A stretch of DNA of 64,000 bases from contig OY744520.1 of NCBI GenBank assembly GCA_963556195.1, positions 151,304,107-151,368,106 on the forward strand, in the 5' to 3' direction. Under the pieces are notes generated by a model. The model did not search any database. It was not told the DNA's origin and was given only the letters and a program-made list of their open reading frames with translations. This DNA is from Sepiola atlantica. Its lineage: Eukaryota; Mollusca; Cephalopoda; Sepiida; Sepiolidae. Of this stretch, positions 21,736 to 32,779 are shown in pieces. A program made the translations under genes and the position numbers. Within the stretch, counting starts at the first letter, position 1; each line of letters starts with the position of its first letter.

Positions 21736-22126
21736 ATATTTATTTACCTCCTCTCCAGGAGGTTAGGCACAAGGCCAGTTTTATCTTACTCCCACAAGTA
21801 AGATGTGGGCCACGGTTGGGTCGGGAAAGTGGGGTTTGAAAAGCCAGCGCCCGAGAAAGTGAGCACTCTGGCCATTAAAAATTGCCTGGGCAGCCCCGTC
21901 GGCATTCCCCGGTAGGGGCGCCTCAGGCAGTTAGCAATAAACTTACTCCTCCCCAAAGAGGGGAGGCGAAGCCTGGGAGGATGCACCTCCTAGAACTGCA
22001 CAGGACCGACCCATAGACCGGCGTAAATCAAGCCCCGAATGCGAAGACAATACCAGTCTATGTGGTGTAGTATCCATCGGAACAGATACTACACTTTGAT
22101 CTTAGCCAAAAGGCCATATTAGCGGT
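21736..22126 (-). mobile_element. U2-snRNA-headed SINE-like element, copy 1 (full length)
   Basis: Read on the minus strand, the first ~47 nt (22126-22080) are nearly the 5' end of U2 snRNA: ggccttttggctaagatcaa, then gtgtagtatctgttc with the branch-point recognition GTAGTA. A second U2-like piece, ACTGGTATTG (22049-22058), recalls the 3' domain. About 300 nt of unrelated, GC-richer body follow, containing strong fold-back segments (gcctgaggcgcccc with its mirror near 21890-21935; cctccc-ctctttg-gggagg near 21945-21965). The 3' end is a small hairpin acctcc-tggaga-ggaggt and a taaataaata tail. The body and tail are shared with copies 2 and 3, so this is a repeat family, not a lone snRNA pseudogene. 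No protein is encoded. snRNA-headed SINEs are known in crocodilians; I cannot name this family. Confidence 0.8.
22080..22126 (-). ncRNA. U2 snRNA-like 5' domain (pseudo-snRNA head)
   Basis: Matches U2 snRNA from about nt 10 to 46 almost base for base. Real U2 continues with stem-loop II and an Sm site; here the sequence diverges right after ctgttc, so it is not a functional U2 gene. No snRNA promoter element could be recognised upstream on the minus strand. Confidence 0.8.
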
Positions 22127-22299
22127 TATGCTGGAATATAGGAGGAGTTTCAGATAGGTGCACCGAAAGGTTCAGTAGGTAAAATACATGCACACTGAGA
22201 AAAGTAGACTGGCAAAGTGTTATAACACGACGGCCCCTATGTGAAGCTGACTGAATAGTATACGGCAGTCATCGAGAAGATTTCATTTTATTTTTATTT

Positions 22300-23130
22300 T
22301 TTTATTTTTGTGAATAAAACACTATTTTATATTCAATTCATTTATTCATGAAGTTATTTTAATTAATCATCACATTTCACCGACGAAAAAACATATATGT
22401 GCTAGTATATATAAGCCTTTCTTGGCTAAAATGTTCATTTTTCTCGTTCGACGAAGTAGAATAGTTTCATAACTAAATGCGTCTCGGCTTTTCTTGACCA
22501 TTTGAAGGATAGATATATTTCATGTTGTTTTAAAACCTAAAGGTATAGCGAATCTCCTGATGTTGATATTGTAAATGCGTTATTGTCCTTTTTATATTTC
22601 ATCATTCTCTATTTTTTTATCTTATTTTCTGCAGCTATTTTGAATTCACCATTGAAAGGTGATCATAATTTTCCTTTTCATCGAATTCAATGGCTGTAAT
22701 ATTCAACAAAGATTTCTGACGCACAAAGCTCTTTTGAGGGACGAAAATGTTTTCTTCGATTCGCATTCAACGCAGTCAGGGTTCGCTTTTAAAATTCAAG
22801 CACTCTTTCGGGGCATAACATTTCACGCATCTTATTGTCCACAGACACAGGTCGATCGGCCAATGAATATAGAGACCGCCTATTTACACACATACCCGTA
22901 TTGCTTGCTCGACATTTAAACTATACACTTATTTACACGTATCGAATATATCTGAATGTCTAATACTCAAGGTTAATTGTAGACATAAAAACATTATTTA
23001 TGTAAATATACATATTTTAACATCAACAATTTATATATTAAAAACGGCTTTCTTAATCTTATAATTTGTATAACATTTCGATTAGAATACTCTCAGGACA
23101 TCCATCTTACTTTGTCCTTAGTCGTAGTCT
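22300..23130. other. AT-rich stretch, nothing recognised
   Basis: Short open frames (for example 22659-22919 on plus) have no family resemblance. Confidence 0.4.
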
Positions 23131-23138
23131 TTATTGAG

Positions 23139-23300
23139 TTGCCTTTCCACGAAGGCCGAGTTAGACACAGGGTTAGTTTTTTTAATATGAGAAAAATCCA
23201 GCTCCCAAATTAGGGCACTATGGATTGTCAGAAACATAGAATACTTCCTCAGTCAAGTGACCGGGAGGGCACCAAAGGACCAACGGGTTCCGGATTGAAC
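23139..23300 (-). repeat. Degraded fragment of the U2-headed SINE-like family
   Basis: ttgccttt-cacgaaggc-gagttagacacaggg-tagttttt and aatccagctccca...agggcac line up with the 3' half of the intact copies. Same variant as 19335-19432. Confidence 0.45.
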
Positions 23301-24490
23301 TTGTTTTTAGTCCCCTGTGATAGACTGTCTAATAGCATAGATACATTATTAAGTTTCTTTTTCCCATTACAACTTCCGTGTAAAATTCTCTTTATAATAT
23401 TTTTGAACCAACCCTATTAACCACTAAGCTGCATGTCAAGTAAGACAATAATCGATGATTGAATTTGTCAAAAGAATCACTATCCTTTATTAAACTCATT
23501 TTTCATGGCTGTGATTATATTGCAATTAAGTAGATGTTATTATCATTATTCTTTGTTGAATAGTTACAAGGTTTCGTTCGATGTAACGTTTCTTCTGATT
23601 CCTCTTTTCAAACTTGGAAACCTTCTAGCCGAACTTGAGAATCTTAATGTCGAACTCTGAAAAACTGTACATTTTGAACTAAAGCATTTCTTTCATCACG
23701 GGAGTTGATTTTCCATGTGCCTTCAGCCATAAACCGGCCGAATTAATAATGTATGTTATTCTTAGTAATTATCTTGTATAGTAAGGATTGAACCTTCAAC
23801 ATCTAAAATATTGTCACTTAGAAATGATTATTTAACAAGTTTTTTTTTCCGACGTCCCTGGGGATAATTATATTGTGTATGTTGAGAGGTTCAAATGTAC
23901 TATTAACTAAATGTGTAGTAGCAGTGCTTATTAATCTAAAATTACTAGTAAATGTAAAAAAATAGAGTCATCAGTGTTACCGCGTTTTACCTAAAATTCA
24001 CAAGTTCGAACAGATGAACCTGAAAAGATCGAATCGTTATGAATGTAACAACTGAAATGAGAATAACAGACAGACTAAAGCCAAATAATAACAATTCTCA
24101 ATCCTCATCTAAAAAATCTCCGGAATATTCTAAAGTCTAATTATCTAATCGATGCCTCCTTTAGCCCGCAAGCATGATCCCAGTAACAAACTAACGGACC
24201 CGACTTCTCTTGGATATTCTCCGTCTCTCGTCTCATTGGTCAACTTCGGATCTATATTCGCTTATGACTAACTTACCTGACATGGTTATATAGAGTGATG
24301 ACATCATTTGTTTACGTGTTTTCTTTATTTATAATGGAATCATCTTTACAATTTTAGAATTTGCTGATGTAAGCAAGATGAAAATATATTTATTAAATTA
24401 TTTCCGGTTGCAGATAAGTAAGCAATTTGTAGATGTCAGCAATTTCAAAGTATATTTATAAAAACATGTCGCGCTGTTAGCATATAAAGT

Positions 24491-24529
<39 letters not shown>

Positions 24530-24582
24530 TTTTTCTTCTTCTTCTTCTTCTTCTTCTTCTTCTTCTTCTTCTTCTTCTTCCA
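24491..24582. repeat. (ATC)n(TTC)n compound microsatellite
   Basis: ATC run to about 24530, then TTC run. The minus-strand Glu/Asp-rich translation is an artefact. Confidence 0.97.
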
Positions 24583-24899
24583 CACTAGTTGTTTTCACAC
24601 AGGTCGTTATTGGTGATTTACTGCCAATAACCAGTGATGTTACCTTGAAGTGCATGTCACAACACGTCTCCTCATATTTCTCGCTTGAAACGACTGTTGG
24701 TCTAATCGTAACTTTGTGTGACAATAAGCTTTTCCAAGGTGGCAGTACTCTCCTACACTTCCAGTGGATTTCTGTTTTGTTCTCCTCTCTCGGCATTTTC
24801 TTTCTATTTTTAGATATGGTAGAGGCAGTTTATGAAATATATACAGTTTCACTTTCCTGAAGTTCATGTGGTGATGTTATTTCTATGTTTTTGTTTTAT

Positions 24900-27190
24900 T
24901 TATATTGCAGCTCATGTGGGTTGGTTTCTGCATTCGAAGATTTTACTTAAAATTCCAGCTGTTTCATAATTGCATCAATATTTCTTTTTAATCTTATTTC
25001 ACCCAGTATTTTCCCAGTTTTTTCGAGACTGTTCTTAGTGCTCTTACGATTATTGTTATTATTGGTACATATCGATAATGATAATAACAATAACAATAAT
25101 AATAATAATATTAATTATTATAATTATTATTATCATTATTATTATTATTTTGAAACGTCTATGTAGTTGTTTTTCTTTACACCTTTATTTTGTATGTCTT
25201 TTTGTTTCTGGTTTCGGTGCTTCCCGAGTTTGGACGGTATCACTTGCTGCGGTGATCAGCCTTTCTGTGTTCTGGGTTATGTATTTATTCATCTTTTTTT
25301 GTGACTTCTACAAAATCATCTATATTTACTAGTCCTTTTCCTCTTTCGTTTTTTTTCACGGAGAGTATATCCGTATCGTTTCTGAGTGTAGTGCTTCGTC
25401 CATGGTCATTAATTTCCTAGTCTTTGGTCAAGGTACTTATGCTCTTCTTTAGTCTAGACTATTAATGATAAAAAGTAACTTATTAGTGATAGTGCACAAC
25501 TGTTTATTCCTTTTACTGAGTTTCTGCTATATAATTTCGTTTCTAAGATTTTTTTGTTATTCCTATGTATTATTTTCAAATATTCTATTTAATTCATGTA
25601 GATTTAATGGTGTCTGCTTCCAGAACAATAAATATGTATAGCTATCCTGTTCGCCTAGCGCACTAATCTCCTCTTGGTTGGGCAGTTCCATGTCCTCTAT
25701 TGTTTCTCGTGTTCCCCATTTTCACCTCTAGCGGTGCATATTCATCTATTCCAAATTATATTCAAATGAACTGGCTGAACACTCCGGTCGTATTTATCAG
25801 CTGTTTGAGTTCTTTTTCGATTTTTGCAAATAGTTTCAGGTCGACCATGTAAATGCACTGATTTATTCTTTGATCTATGTTAGTAAACTTGTATCCGGCA
25901 TCACATTTCCAGAGTATGTAGTCGAGTGTCATTTTGGCCATGATAAATAGCTGTGGTGATAGGGAAATTTCTTGGAATTTTCTGTATTTTTAACTCAGTC
26001 AAGTGTTGTTCATCTTGCTCTTAGTTCTAGTCTCCATGTTCCCATTGCTTTTTTAAGAAGATTAATAATCCTGTCGGGTATCATGTAAATTTAAAACAAT
26101 TCAATTATCCATGCCTAAGGAATTCTGTCGGAGTCATTCTTGTAGTCAATCCATGCCATGTATATGTTTTTTCAGCTTTTTATATTCTTCATTATATTAA
26201 GATCTATGTATAGCAGATTATGCGTCCTTCTTTTTCCTGTCCGGCATCATTTATGTTCCTCTGGGAGCAGTACATCGATAGTTCATTGATTGATATGTTT
26301 GTTCTCTCAGTTGTGCCGTAAATATTTTCTTCATTGATGGTAAACAGGTTATCTGTCTGTAATTGCTAAGGATCGTTCTTTATACGTCTTTTTTATTAGC
26401 GTTTTCTTTCTTTTTGTCATCAACACTGATACGTCTGTTTTGTAGATACATTGTCTCAGTTTCTGCGCTACCCTTTCATGTAGGGTCGTGTATTTTTAAA
26501 CCAATATGCATGTATTCCATCGTGGCCTGGTGTATTCCATTTTGCTATTTTCCTTAGCTATGCCCTTCTGAAGTTCCTGTAGTAAACCTTTCATGGTTTT
26601 CAGCTATTCGGCATTTTTGTTTTATTTTTAGACTTTTTCTATACATTGCCCCAGAAGTGTTTTGTCCATGTCGTGTCCGGTTCATTCTCAATTTACGTTT
26701 TTTGTAAAACTAGCTTTCATTGTGTTCAAAGGTCCTGTTCTGTTTGTGCTGTTCAGATTTTAATATGTATCGGCTCAGTATCTTTTGCATAAGTTCTTCA
26801 TGTTTCTTACTTAGTCTTTCTTTGGGAATCAGATTTCTGCTCTTCCATCGTTTAATTTCTCTTTTATCCTGTTTACAGTTTTAACTTTTGTTTTCCATGT
26901 TTGATAATCTTGGTTTCCAGTCTTATTCCCCATCCAGGCTTTGTCGGTCAATTTATTAAACAAGTCTTTTTTTTCTTTTTAGTTTCATACTTATTGATTT
27001 TGCCGCCGCATATATCAAGATGTTTATAGTCTGCGATAGTATCTGTTGAGATGTACGCGAGGGGTCTGTTTACTTTCTCTGTTTCTAATTTGAATTTCTG
27101 CAAGTCTTTGTTCCTTAAGGATGGGAGTTTTGTTTTGTTATCGATAATGAACTGTTTGTTGTTTTTCACTTCTCTTGCTTTGTCAGTAAG
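24900..27190 (-). pseudogene. Non-LTR retrotransposon with restriction-like endonuclease, long but heavily decayed
   Basis: Minus-strand blocks in family order, N to C: LRNKDLQKFKLETEKVN..ISTDTIADYKHLDI (27040-27170), AWMGNK near 26920, a QNRTFEHNE block near 26730, WTKHFWG near 26660, AWIDYKNDSDR near 26140, KKAMGTWRL near 26040, CIYMVDLKLFAKIEKELKQLI near 25790-25860 (YxDD-like, YMVD), EALHSE near 25400, NKYITQNTERLITA near 25270, and RALRTVSKKLGKY..IKRNIDAIM near 24960-25060. Same family as 16192-17510 and 40990-41540. Every block is separated by frameshifts or stops, and an (ATT)n patch lies at 25078-25150. It is dead and old. Confidence 0.75.
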
Positions 27191-27295
27191 TTCTGTGATT
27201 TCATAGTCTTCGACCTCCTGAGTTGCAGTGTTTATGTTTTGCTAGTTTTTTACCTGTGTTTTTATTCCAAGCTGTGTTTCTTGAACTTTTGTGCC

Positions 27296-27298
<3 letters not shown>

Positions 27299-27377
<79 letters not shown>

Positions 27378-27380
27378 ATA

Positions 27381-27437
<57 letters not shown>

Positions 27438-27440
27438 ATA

Positions 27441-27503
<63 letters not shown>

Positions 27504-27512
27504 GTTATTATT
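27299..27512. repeat. (ATT)n microsatellite with an internal 60-bp duplication
   Basis: Over 200 bp of ATT. Bases 27361-27420 and 27421-27480 are identical, including the ataataatt interruption, showing a 60-bp block duplication. Confidence 0.97.
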
Positions 27513-27667
27513 AGCAGCAGCAGCAGCTACTATACATGTAATTATTATTTCCTCTCCAGAAATTCATACATGTCGTTACCAGGATTTATTCACTGGTCAA
27601 CAGAGGTTGTAGTCCCTGGAATCTAGTGACAGCAAGCCTCTCTAGATTTCCTGCAATCTGTGCTTCT

Positions 27668-27767
27668 ACGGCTGATGCGAGGACACCAAGTTTGATACAA
27701 AGTAAATTACAATAGAGATCTATTGTAATTTACTTTGTATCAAACTTGGTGTTCTCGCATCAGCCGT
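27668..27767. repeat. Near-perfect 100-bp palindrome
   Basis: Arms 27668-27714 and 27721-27767 match at 46 of 47 positions with a 6-nt centre gagatc. It can form a cruciform in DNA or one long hairpin in RNA. The arm content (gctgatgcgagg, accaagtttgatac) is not simple sequence. Confidence 0.95.
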
Positions 27768-28226
27768 TACCAACGATAGTATACTTATTTAGATTTCTCT
27801 TGATTTTAAGCGATAGTAGCCTCCTCAATATTTCAACAATCGGCGTACCCCTCCAGCCAAGGTTTGGATTAGCCCTTGCAATACACTAAGACACTGCATT
27901 CTTGCGATATTAAGCGATGTTTTGTAACGTTACACAACACATAAGCTGTTTACAAGGTTGTGTGGAGAATTCATTCGAACATACCAAAGTGGCTGTCTTC
28001 GTATCGTTGAGATTTTTAGTTGTAATAAAAGTTGACAAAAATATGTTTTTTTGTAGTTGTAATAATGAAAGCGATTACAAAGAACAACTAATCTACATTA
28101 TTTGCTCTGAGTTACATATAATTTTATTGTTGATCTTTAAAAGTATTTTATTATTATTTTAAGTAGATGTAATTCCAACCAACCTCTCCCAACAATATGT
28201 ATTATTAAAATACAATATAAATAAAT

Positions 28227-28243
28227 ATATATATATATATATT
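28227..28243. repeat. Short (TA)n
   Basis: TA run in plain view. Confidence 0.9.
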
Positions 28244-28569
28244 CTTTATTTATTTGAATAATTATAGATGATATACTTATCCACGGACACGTGTTTTGCA
28301 GTTACTATGACATAATTTGAAACCCCGGCCGAAATTACTGTAATCGGGTGCTTTACCAGCAAGTCAAAAATGGCCTGTCTGAAATACGCGATAATTTATC
28401 GCTGATATTTTGTTTTCATTACTTATTGTTATTGCTAGCGATAATAGCGGTACCACAGCGAGTAGTAATGCGCTTCTTAAAATGTCCGAAATACGTGATT
28501 ATTTATCGCTTATAAATGTTTTCATTATTTGTTTTATAATTATTTTACGTATATACACATATAATATAG

Positions 28570-28820
28570 TTAGGGGATATATATTGTGTATATGTTTTCA
28601 GTAGTTACTTTAGCAGTGCGCAATACATAAGTAGTGCTATGTAATAGCAGTAGTTTTAAAATATGTCAATGGCAAGTAAGCTCCACAGAGACGTTAATGT
28701 TAAATTCTCGCGGGTAATTATCAGGCTGAATGTGCAGATTCTTTGTTAGTGATTGTTTTTATATCTAAGACGTGTTTACTCGATCTAACTAACCAATCAG
28801 AGTCGTTGTTATTACTCCTT
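28570..28820 (-). mobile_element. Degraded Penelope-like terminal repeat
   Basis: Aligns with 1010-1215: cagta-ttact-agcagtgc, aagtag, ctccacagagac, aggctgaatg-gcagatt and aaccaatcaga-t-ttgtt. The hammerhead boxes are eroded (CTGATAA; no GAAA). Confidence 0.55.
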
Positions 28821-28829
28821 AATGGTGTA

Positions 28830-29890
28830 AAGTTTTTATTCGTACAAATTCGGAAATACTTATGACCGAGTAACTATTGTTCTTCTAAACATTTATAACA
28901 TACAAGACGTTAACGTTTTAAGTAGCCAACATTTTACGAAGTAAAACAGCTACATTCTACCAGTCCGAATACAAATGAGTAACTATTTTTTTTAATGGAT
29001 AAACCAATGTAAAGGCCAAAGAACCAAACGACGGATATCGAATCATCGAAGACATTTAAATTCATGAAATCCTCGCAATCAAGATAGTTAAATAATAATA
29101 CACATTCGTAATTAACATGGCAGACTCAGCAATCAGCTTTTGTTAATCAAATAATTCAAATTTAAAAAATGAGTTTCCAATAAATAACGATTCATTTTAC
29201 GGATTTCTTAAAATTACATTCACTACGTTCTTTTTTAAGGATACAACAAGTAATTTTCTCTTAGAAACTAGTCTATTATACCGAACGACTCATTGATTTT
29301 TGATGTTTCAAAACCATAAACGTGGAGAAAATTCTTATGCGTTTTGTATTCTTACACACATTTTTATAAGCGCTTATCTTATTAACTAGACAAAAGCGGT
29401 TGTCATAACTACCGGTCAAATTTACATTTTCATACAAACAGTTCACAACTTACAAAGGCCAATATTCTACTCGAGGATAAGGATTAGTTAGATTTTCAAT
29501 TGAATGATGAAACATTACTATGGAAGGATTGAGAACTATGATAAATTCACAGGACAGATTGGACATAAAAGCGATCATGTTGTAGTATGTAGGGAAACGT
29601 TCTCGCGATAACGTGTTCTACAGGTGGGAAATTATTTGAAAGTAACTAGGTTCATGGAAGTCCCGTTTGACTTTAAGTACACAGAGGATGAAATAAGATG
29701 GTTTGCAGTCTTAATAGACATTAGTATTAGGGGGAGACAACGCATGAAGCTCAGTCGAGCACCTACCATGGAAATATCGATAGAATAGGAAATATTAGGC
29801 ACGTCTCTTCTGTGAGAAATGGGTTACACGGAAGTTAAGAGATTATCTTCCATTTGATTGCGAAGTCAGTTTCTTACTCTCACTTTACGA
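28830..29890. other. AT-rich stretch, nothing recognised
   Basis: No features supported. Confidence 0.35.
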
Positions 29891-29918
29891 GACTCCTGAT
29901 GTGACGCCGTCATTCCAG

Positions 29919-30131
29919 TCAACAACCAGTTACTGTCGTGTTATGCTCTGGCACTTCTCTCACAATTCGGACTGCTAACTCCGGCTTTAGTTGATGTAGC
30001 ACCTCTCAACTTTTTGGCAGTCCTCGATGATTCCAAGGTGATAAAATCAACCTTTTGGAAAGAGTTCGACAACGATGGTCGAAACGTCATCGTCAACCGG
30101 ACAGTATCTCCTGCCATGCTGCAGTTTGTCT
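29919..30131 (+). CDS. Candidate coding segment or exon, family unknown
   Basis: One plus-strand frame stays open from 29900 to the TAA near 30130 with no long low-complexity run. It reads NNQLLSCYALALLSQFGLL, then TPALVDVAPLNFLAVLDD, KVIKSTFWKEFDNDGRNVI and VNRTVSPAMLQFV. It has no early ATG. A pyrimidine-flanked AG (gtcattccag, ending 29918) could be a splice acceptor, and AAG/gtgata near 30042 a donor. G+C is above the surroundings. I recognise no domain. It could equally be a fragment of an unknown mobile element. No partner exon was found. Confidence 0.25.
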
Positions 30132-30179
30132 AATCAAAACCCCTGAACGGTGTTGACCGGGGCGCACCAACGGAGAGAA

Positions 30180-31250
30180 TACAGGTATTTGAATAAATAC
30201 AAATAAATTGGTGGACTCAAACATACAGTCTGGCAAATACCACAACACTCTGATTTGTGTTTAATATATACAAGAACTCAAGTATTTTTGTAGGTAAATA
30301 GAGTAGTTTATTTGCTTCTGGGTATATATACTTTAAGGTATGTTTGAGTTGAACTCTGACCTGCGACTTGTAATTCAGTTGACGATTGACACAAAAAACG
30401 AGTTTTCATTCAGGGTTTTAGAAAAGCGTTCCTCTCGATGCGGGAGGGTGGATAGGCTATCAAAACTCTCGAACTAAAAAGTTATCTCACTGTAAAAACG
30501 CGCTGTGCGCACTGCTCTTTATATTCAGATAAAATCACCGGGCATCGTTCAGACAAAATCGTCTTGCCCCGACAAGCACGCGATCTCATTGATCGCTGGT
30601 TAAATCGACCCATCCCTAAGAGGCGGAGTTGTGTCAATCTCTCTGCCTCGTTCTTGCACGAGCTAAATCTCTCAACAGACATCTGTCATGTCAGTGAGAA
30701 CCTTCGAGCTGACTCCGTTGACTTTTCCCCGCGGAAAACGTGTGGGTTTCAGCCGAACTGTGTTTTACGCGGCTCAAAGTCTAAACAATTTATTTTCCCT
30801 TCACTCGATTTTCATAACCCATGTGTACAATAATTCAATTCTCTCGGTACAGATTCCTAAATATATATTAGCACCTTAATCGCCCTAAATCAAGCACTAT
30901 ATCATACTGATCTCACAAACACAACTCACGCAAATAAGTCCTTAACAAAAGAGACACATCCAACGCAAAGAAACGGCATCGATATACATTCAACAAGTTA
31001 CATTTAGAAAGCGAAATGATGTGTCGGTTGGAATCTTCACGAATTTGTAATTAATTTAATTGTCTATGATACATGTCAAATTATTAAAAGCAGCAATAAA
31101 TTGGTTCGTATTTAAATTGAATTTGAATAAACTACATTTTCCTTTTAATCTGAATGCATGAAACCAAATATTTCAATATTACTCAAGTCTTTTGTGTGGA
31201 TGATGTTCAAGAGTTCATAGCAGTGGTCAATCGACATCTATTATACAAAC
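30180..31250. other. Mixed stretch; GC-richer patch at 30420-30790
   Basis: The 30420-30790 patch has CpG-containing, less AT-rich sequence, with short frames on both strands and no recognisable product. Outside it I saw nothing. Confidence 0.35.
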
Positions 31251-31252
31251 AA

Positions 31253-31255
<3 letters not shown>

Positions 31256-31326
<71 letters not shown>

Positions 31327-31385
31327 GGGGTGTGTGTGTACATAGTGTAAATATATATATATATACATAAATATGTATATATATG

Positions 31386-31444
<59 letters not shown>
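31256..31444. repeat. Two long (TA)n runs split by a TG-rich spacer
   Basis: TA runs 31256-31321 and 31391-31444, with shorter TA pieces between. Confidence 0.97.
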
Positions 31445-31452
<8 letters not shown>

Positions 31453-32114
31453 ATGAATGTTCAGACTATGTCCACACATGTATGTACTTGTTTATTTTAC
31501 TCGACATAACTTTATTTAACAAAGCAAAAATTTACAAATTCTATGAGACGACACTTTTCCTGGTGTCAGACTTCTGATGTGGGTCTTCTGCCAAAACCAT
31601 TCAATAGTCTCATGAAAAGCGCGCAAAAGAATTTGGGGGACTTTCATCTTTCGCAAGAAAAAAGCTCTCAGAGTAGAAATAGTAAAAAAGAAGAAAGCGT
31701 TTTAAAAAGGGAATAAATAGTAGCGAGAGTCGAATACACCCAGACACTGACGCACATTAAATGGAATAGAGAGTGAAAAAATAATAAAAGGGGAGCGAGA
31801 AAGACAGAGAGCGAGAGAAGGGGGTAGAGTGGCTCGAATTAAAGTGTAAAGGGAGATATAACTATATCTCATGGTTGGACAGTTGCAAAGGAGAAAGTAA
31901 TAGGAGAAAAAATAGAAGGAACATCACCAGAGTTGACGAGAGCGTGAGAGGGAGTTATCATGAGCGAGCGAGAGGGAGAGATAATAATAATTGGATTTAT
32001 AATATTAAAAATAAGAGAGAAAAAGTTGTTCGCTATATAAGCGCATGTGAATGGTCCATAATGAAGAGTAAATAAATATCTCAAATTGTCCTCTCAATAG
32101 TTACGTGTATAATA

Positions 32115-32117
<3 letters not shown>

Positions 32118-32157
<40 letters not shown>
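32118..32157. repeat. (TA)n microsatellite
   Basis: TA run in plain view. Confidence 0.95.
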
Positions 32158-32163
<6 letters not shown>

Positions 32164-32327
32164 ATATGTCTAGAATAAGATGTATTTATTATATTCACAT
32201 AACAATGTACACAGCACACATTGAAATACACAGAAACATATACATAAGAACATATATCTTCACACATACATATATGCAAACGTAAAACGTATGAATCCAC
32301 TCACACAGTTATATATATATATATAGT

Positions 32328-32760
32328 AAGCTATGAAAATATATGTATGACAATTAAGCAACACAGAGGCTCCCGCGTTTCATCCCCGGTGGAAATCTTC
32401 AGGCTAAAATGCATGGAGTTATTTTGCCGGGTGTTCTATATATACGCGGCTAGCTAGTTAACAAATCAGATGCTTTGTTCTCTCAGCCAATCGTTGGGCT
32501 TCCCACGAACAAAGGTATGGTTAGTGTTACTTCCTATATCCTGTTTTATCGTTCTGTTTTCTATAGATCGGCCTATATCCTGTTTCTTTGTTGTGTCAAT
32601 ATAATGTGTGAATTTAATTTAAAGCGTTGTCCTTTGTATGTCTATTTTAGGTTTTAATTTTTAAATTGTTAGATTTTTGTTTAGTTTAGTTGTTTTACTT
32701 ATGTGTTTATTTATTTATCTATTTATGTATCGTAAACCTAAGGTAAATTTGTTTATGTGT
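32328..32760 (-). mobile_element. Solo Penelope-like terminal repeat
   Basis: High-similarity copy of 1060-1500, from taagctatgaaaatatatgt to the gtttatttatttat region near 32700. No RT or endonuclease frame follows, so it stands alone. Confidence 0.65.
32378..32402 (-). ncRNA. Hammerhead-like ribozyme core in the solo terminal repeat
   Basis: Minus strand: CTGAAGA (32402-32396), then atttcc-acc-ggggat, which can form a 6-bp stem II with two G-T wobbles, then GAAA (32381-32378). Both boxes fit CUGANGA...GAAA. Stem III and the cleavage triplet were not established. Confidence 0.5.
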
Positions 32761-32779
32761 AGGCAGCTGTTTGTCTATC

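Noticed and set aside
22080..22126. Genuine U2 snRNA gene
   Set aside because: Sequence leaves U2 after nt ~46, lacks stem-loop II and the Sm site, and continues into a repeat body shared with two other loci.
24398..24796. 132-codon minus-strand frame with an acidic tail
   Set aside because: The Glu/Asp run is the (TTC)n(ATC)n microsatellite; the remainder could not be aligned to the neighbouring LINE.
27239..27626. Open frames of 91 and 111 codons rich in Tyr or Ile
   Set aside because: They translate the (ATT)n microsatellite; no non-repetitive protein segment.
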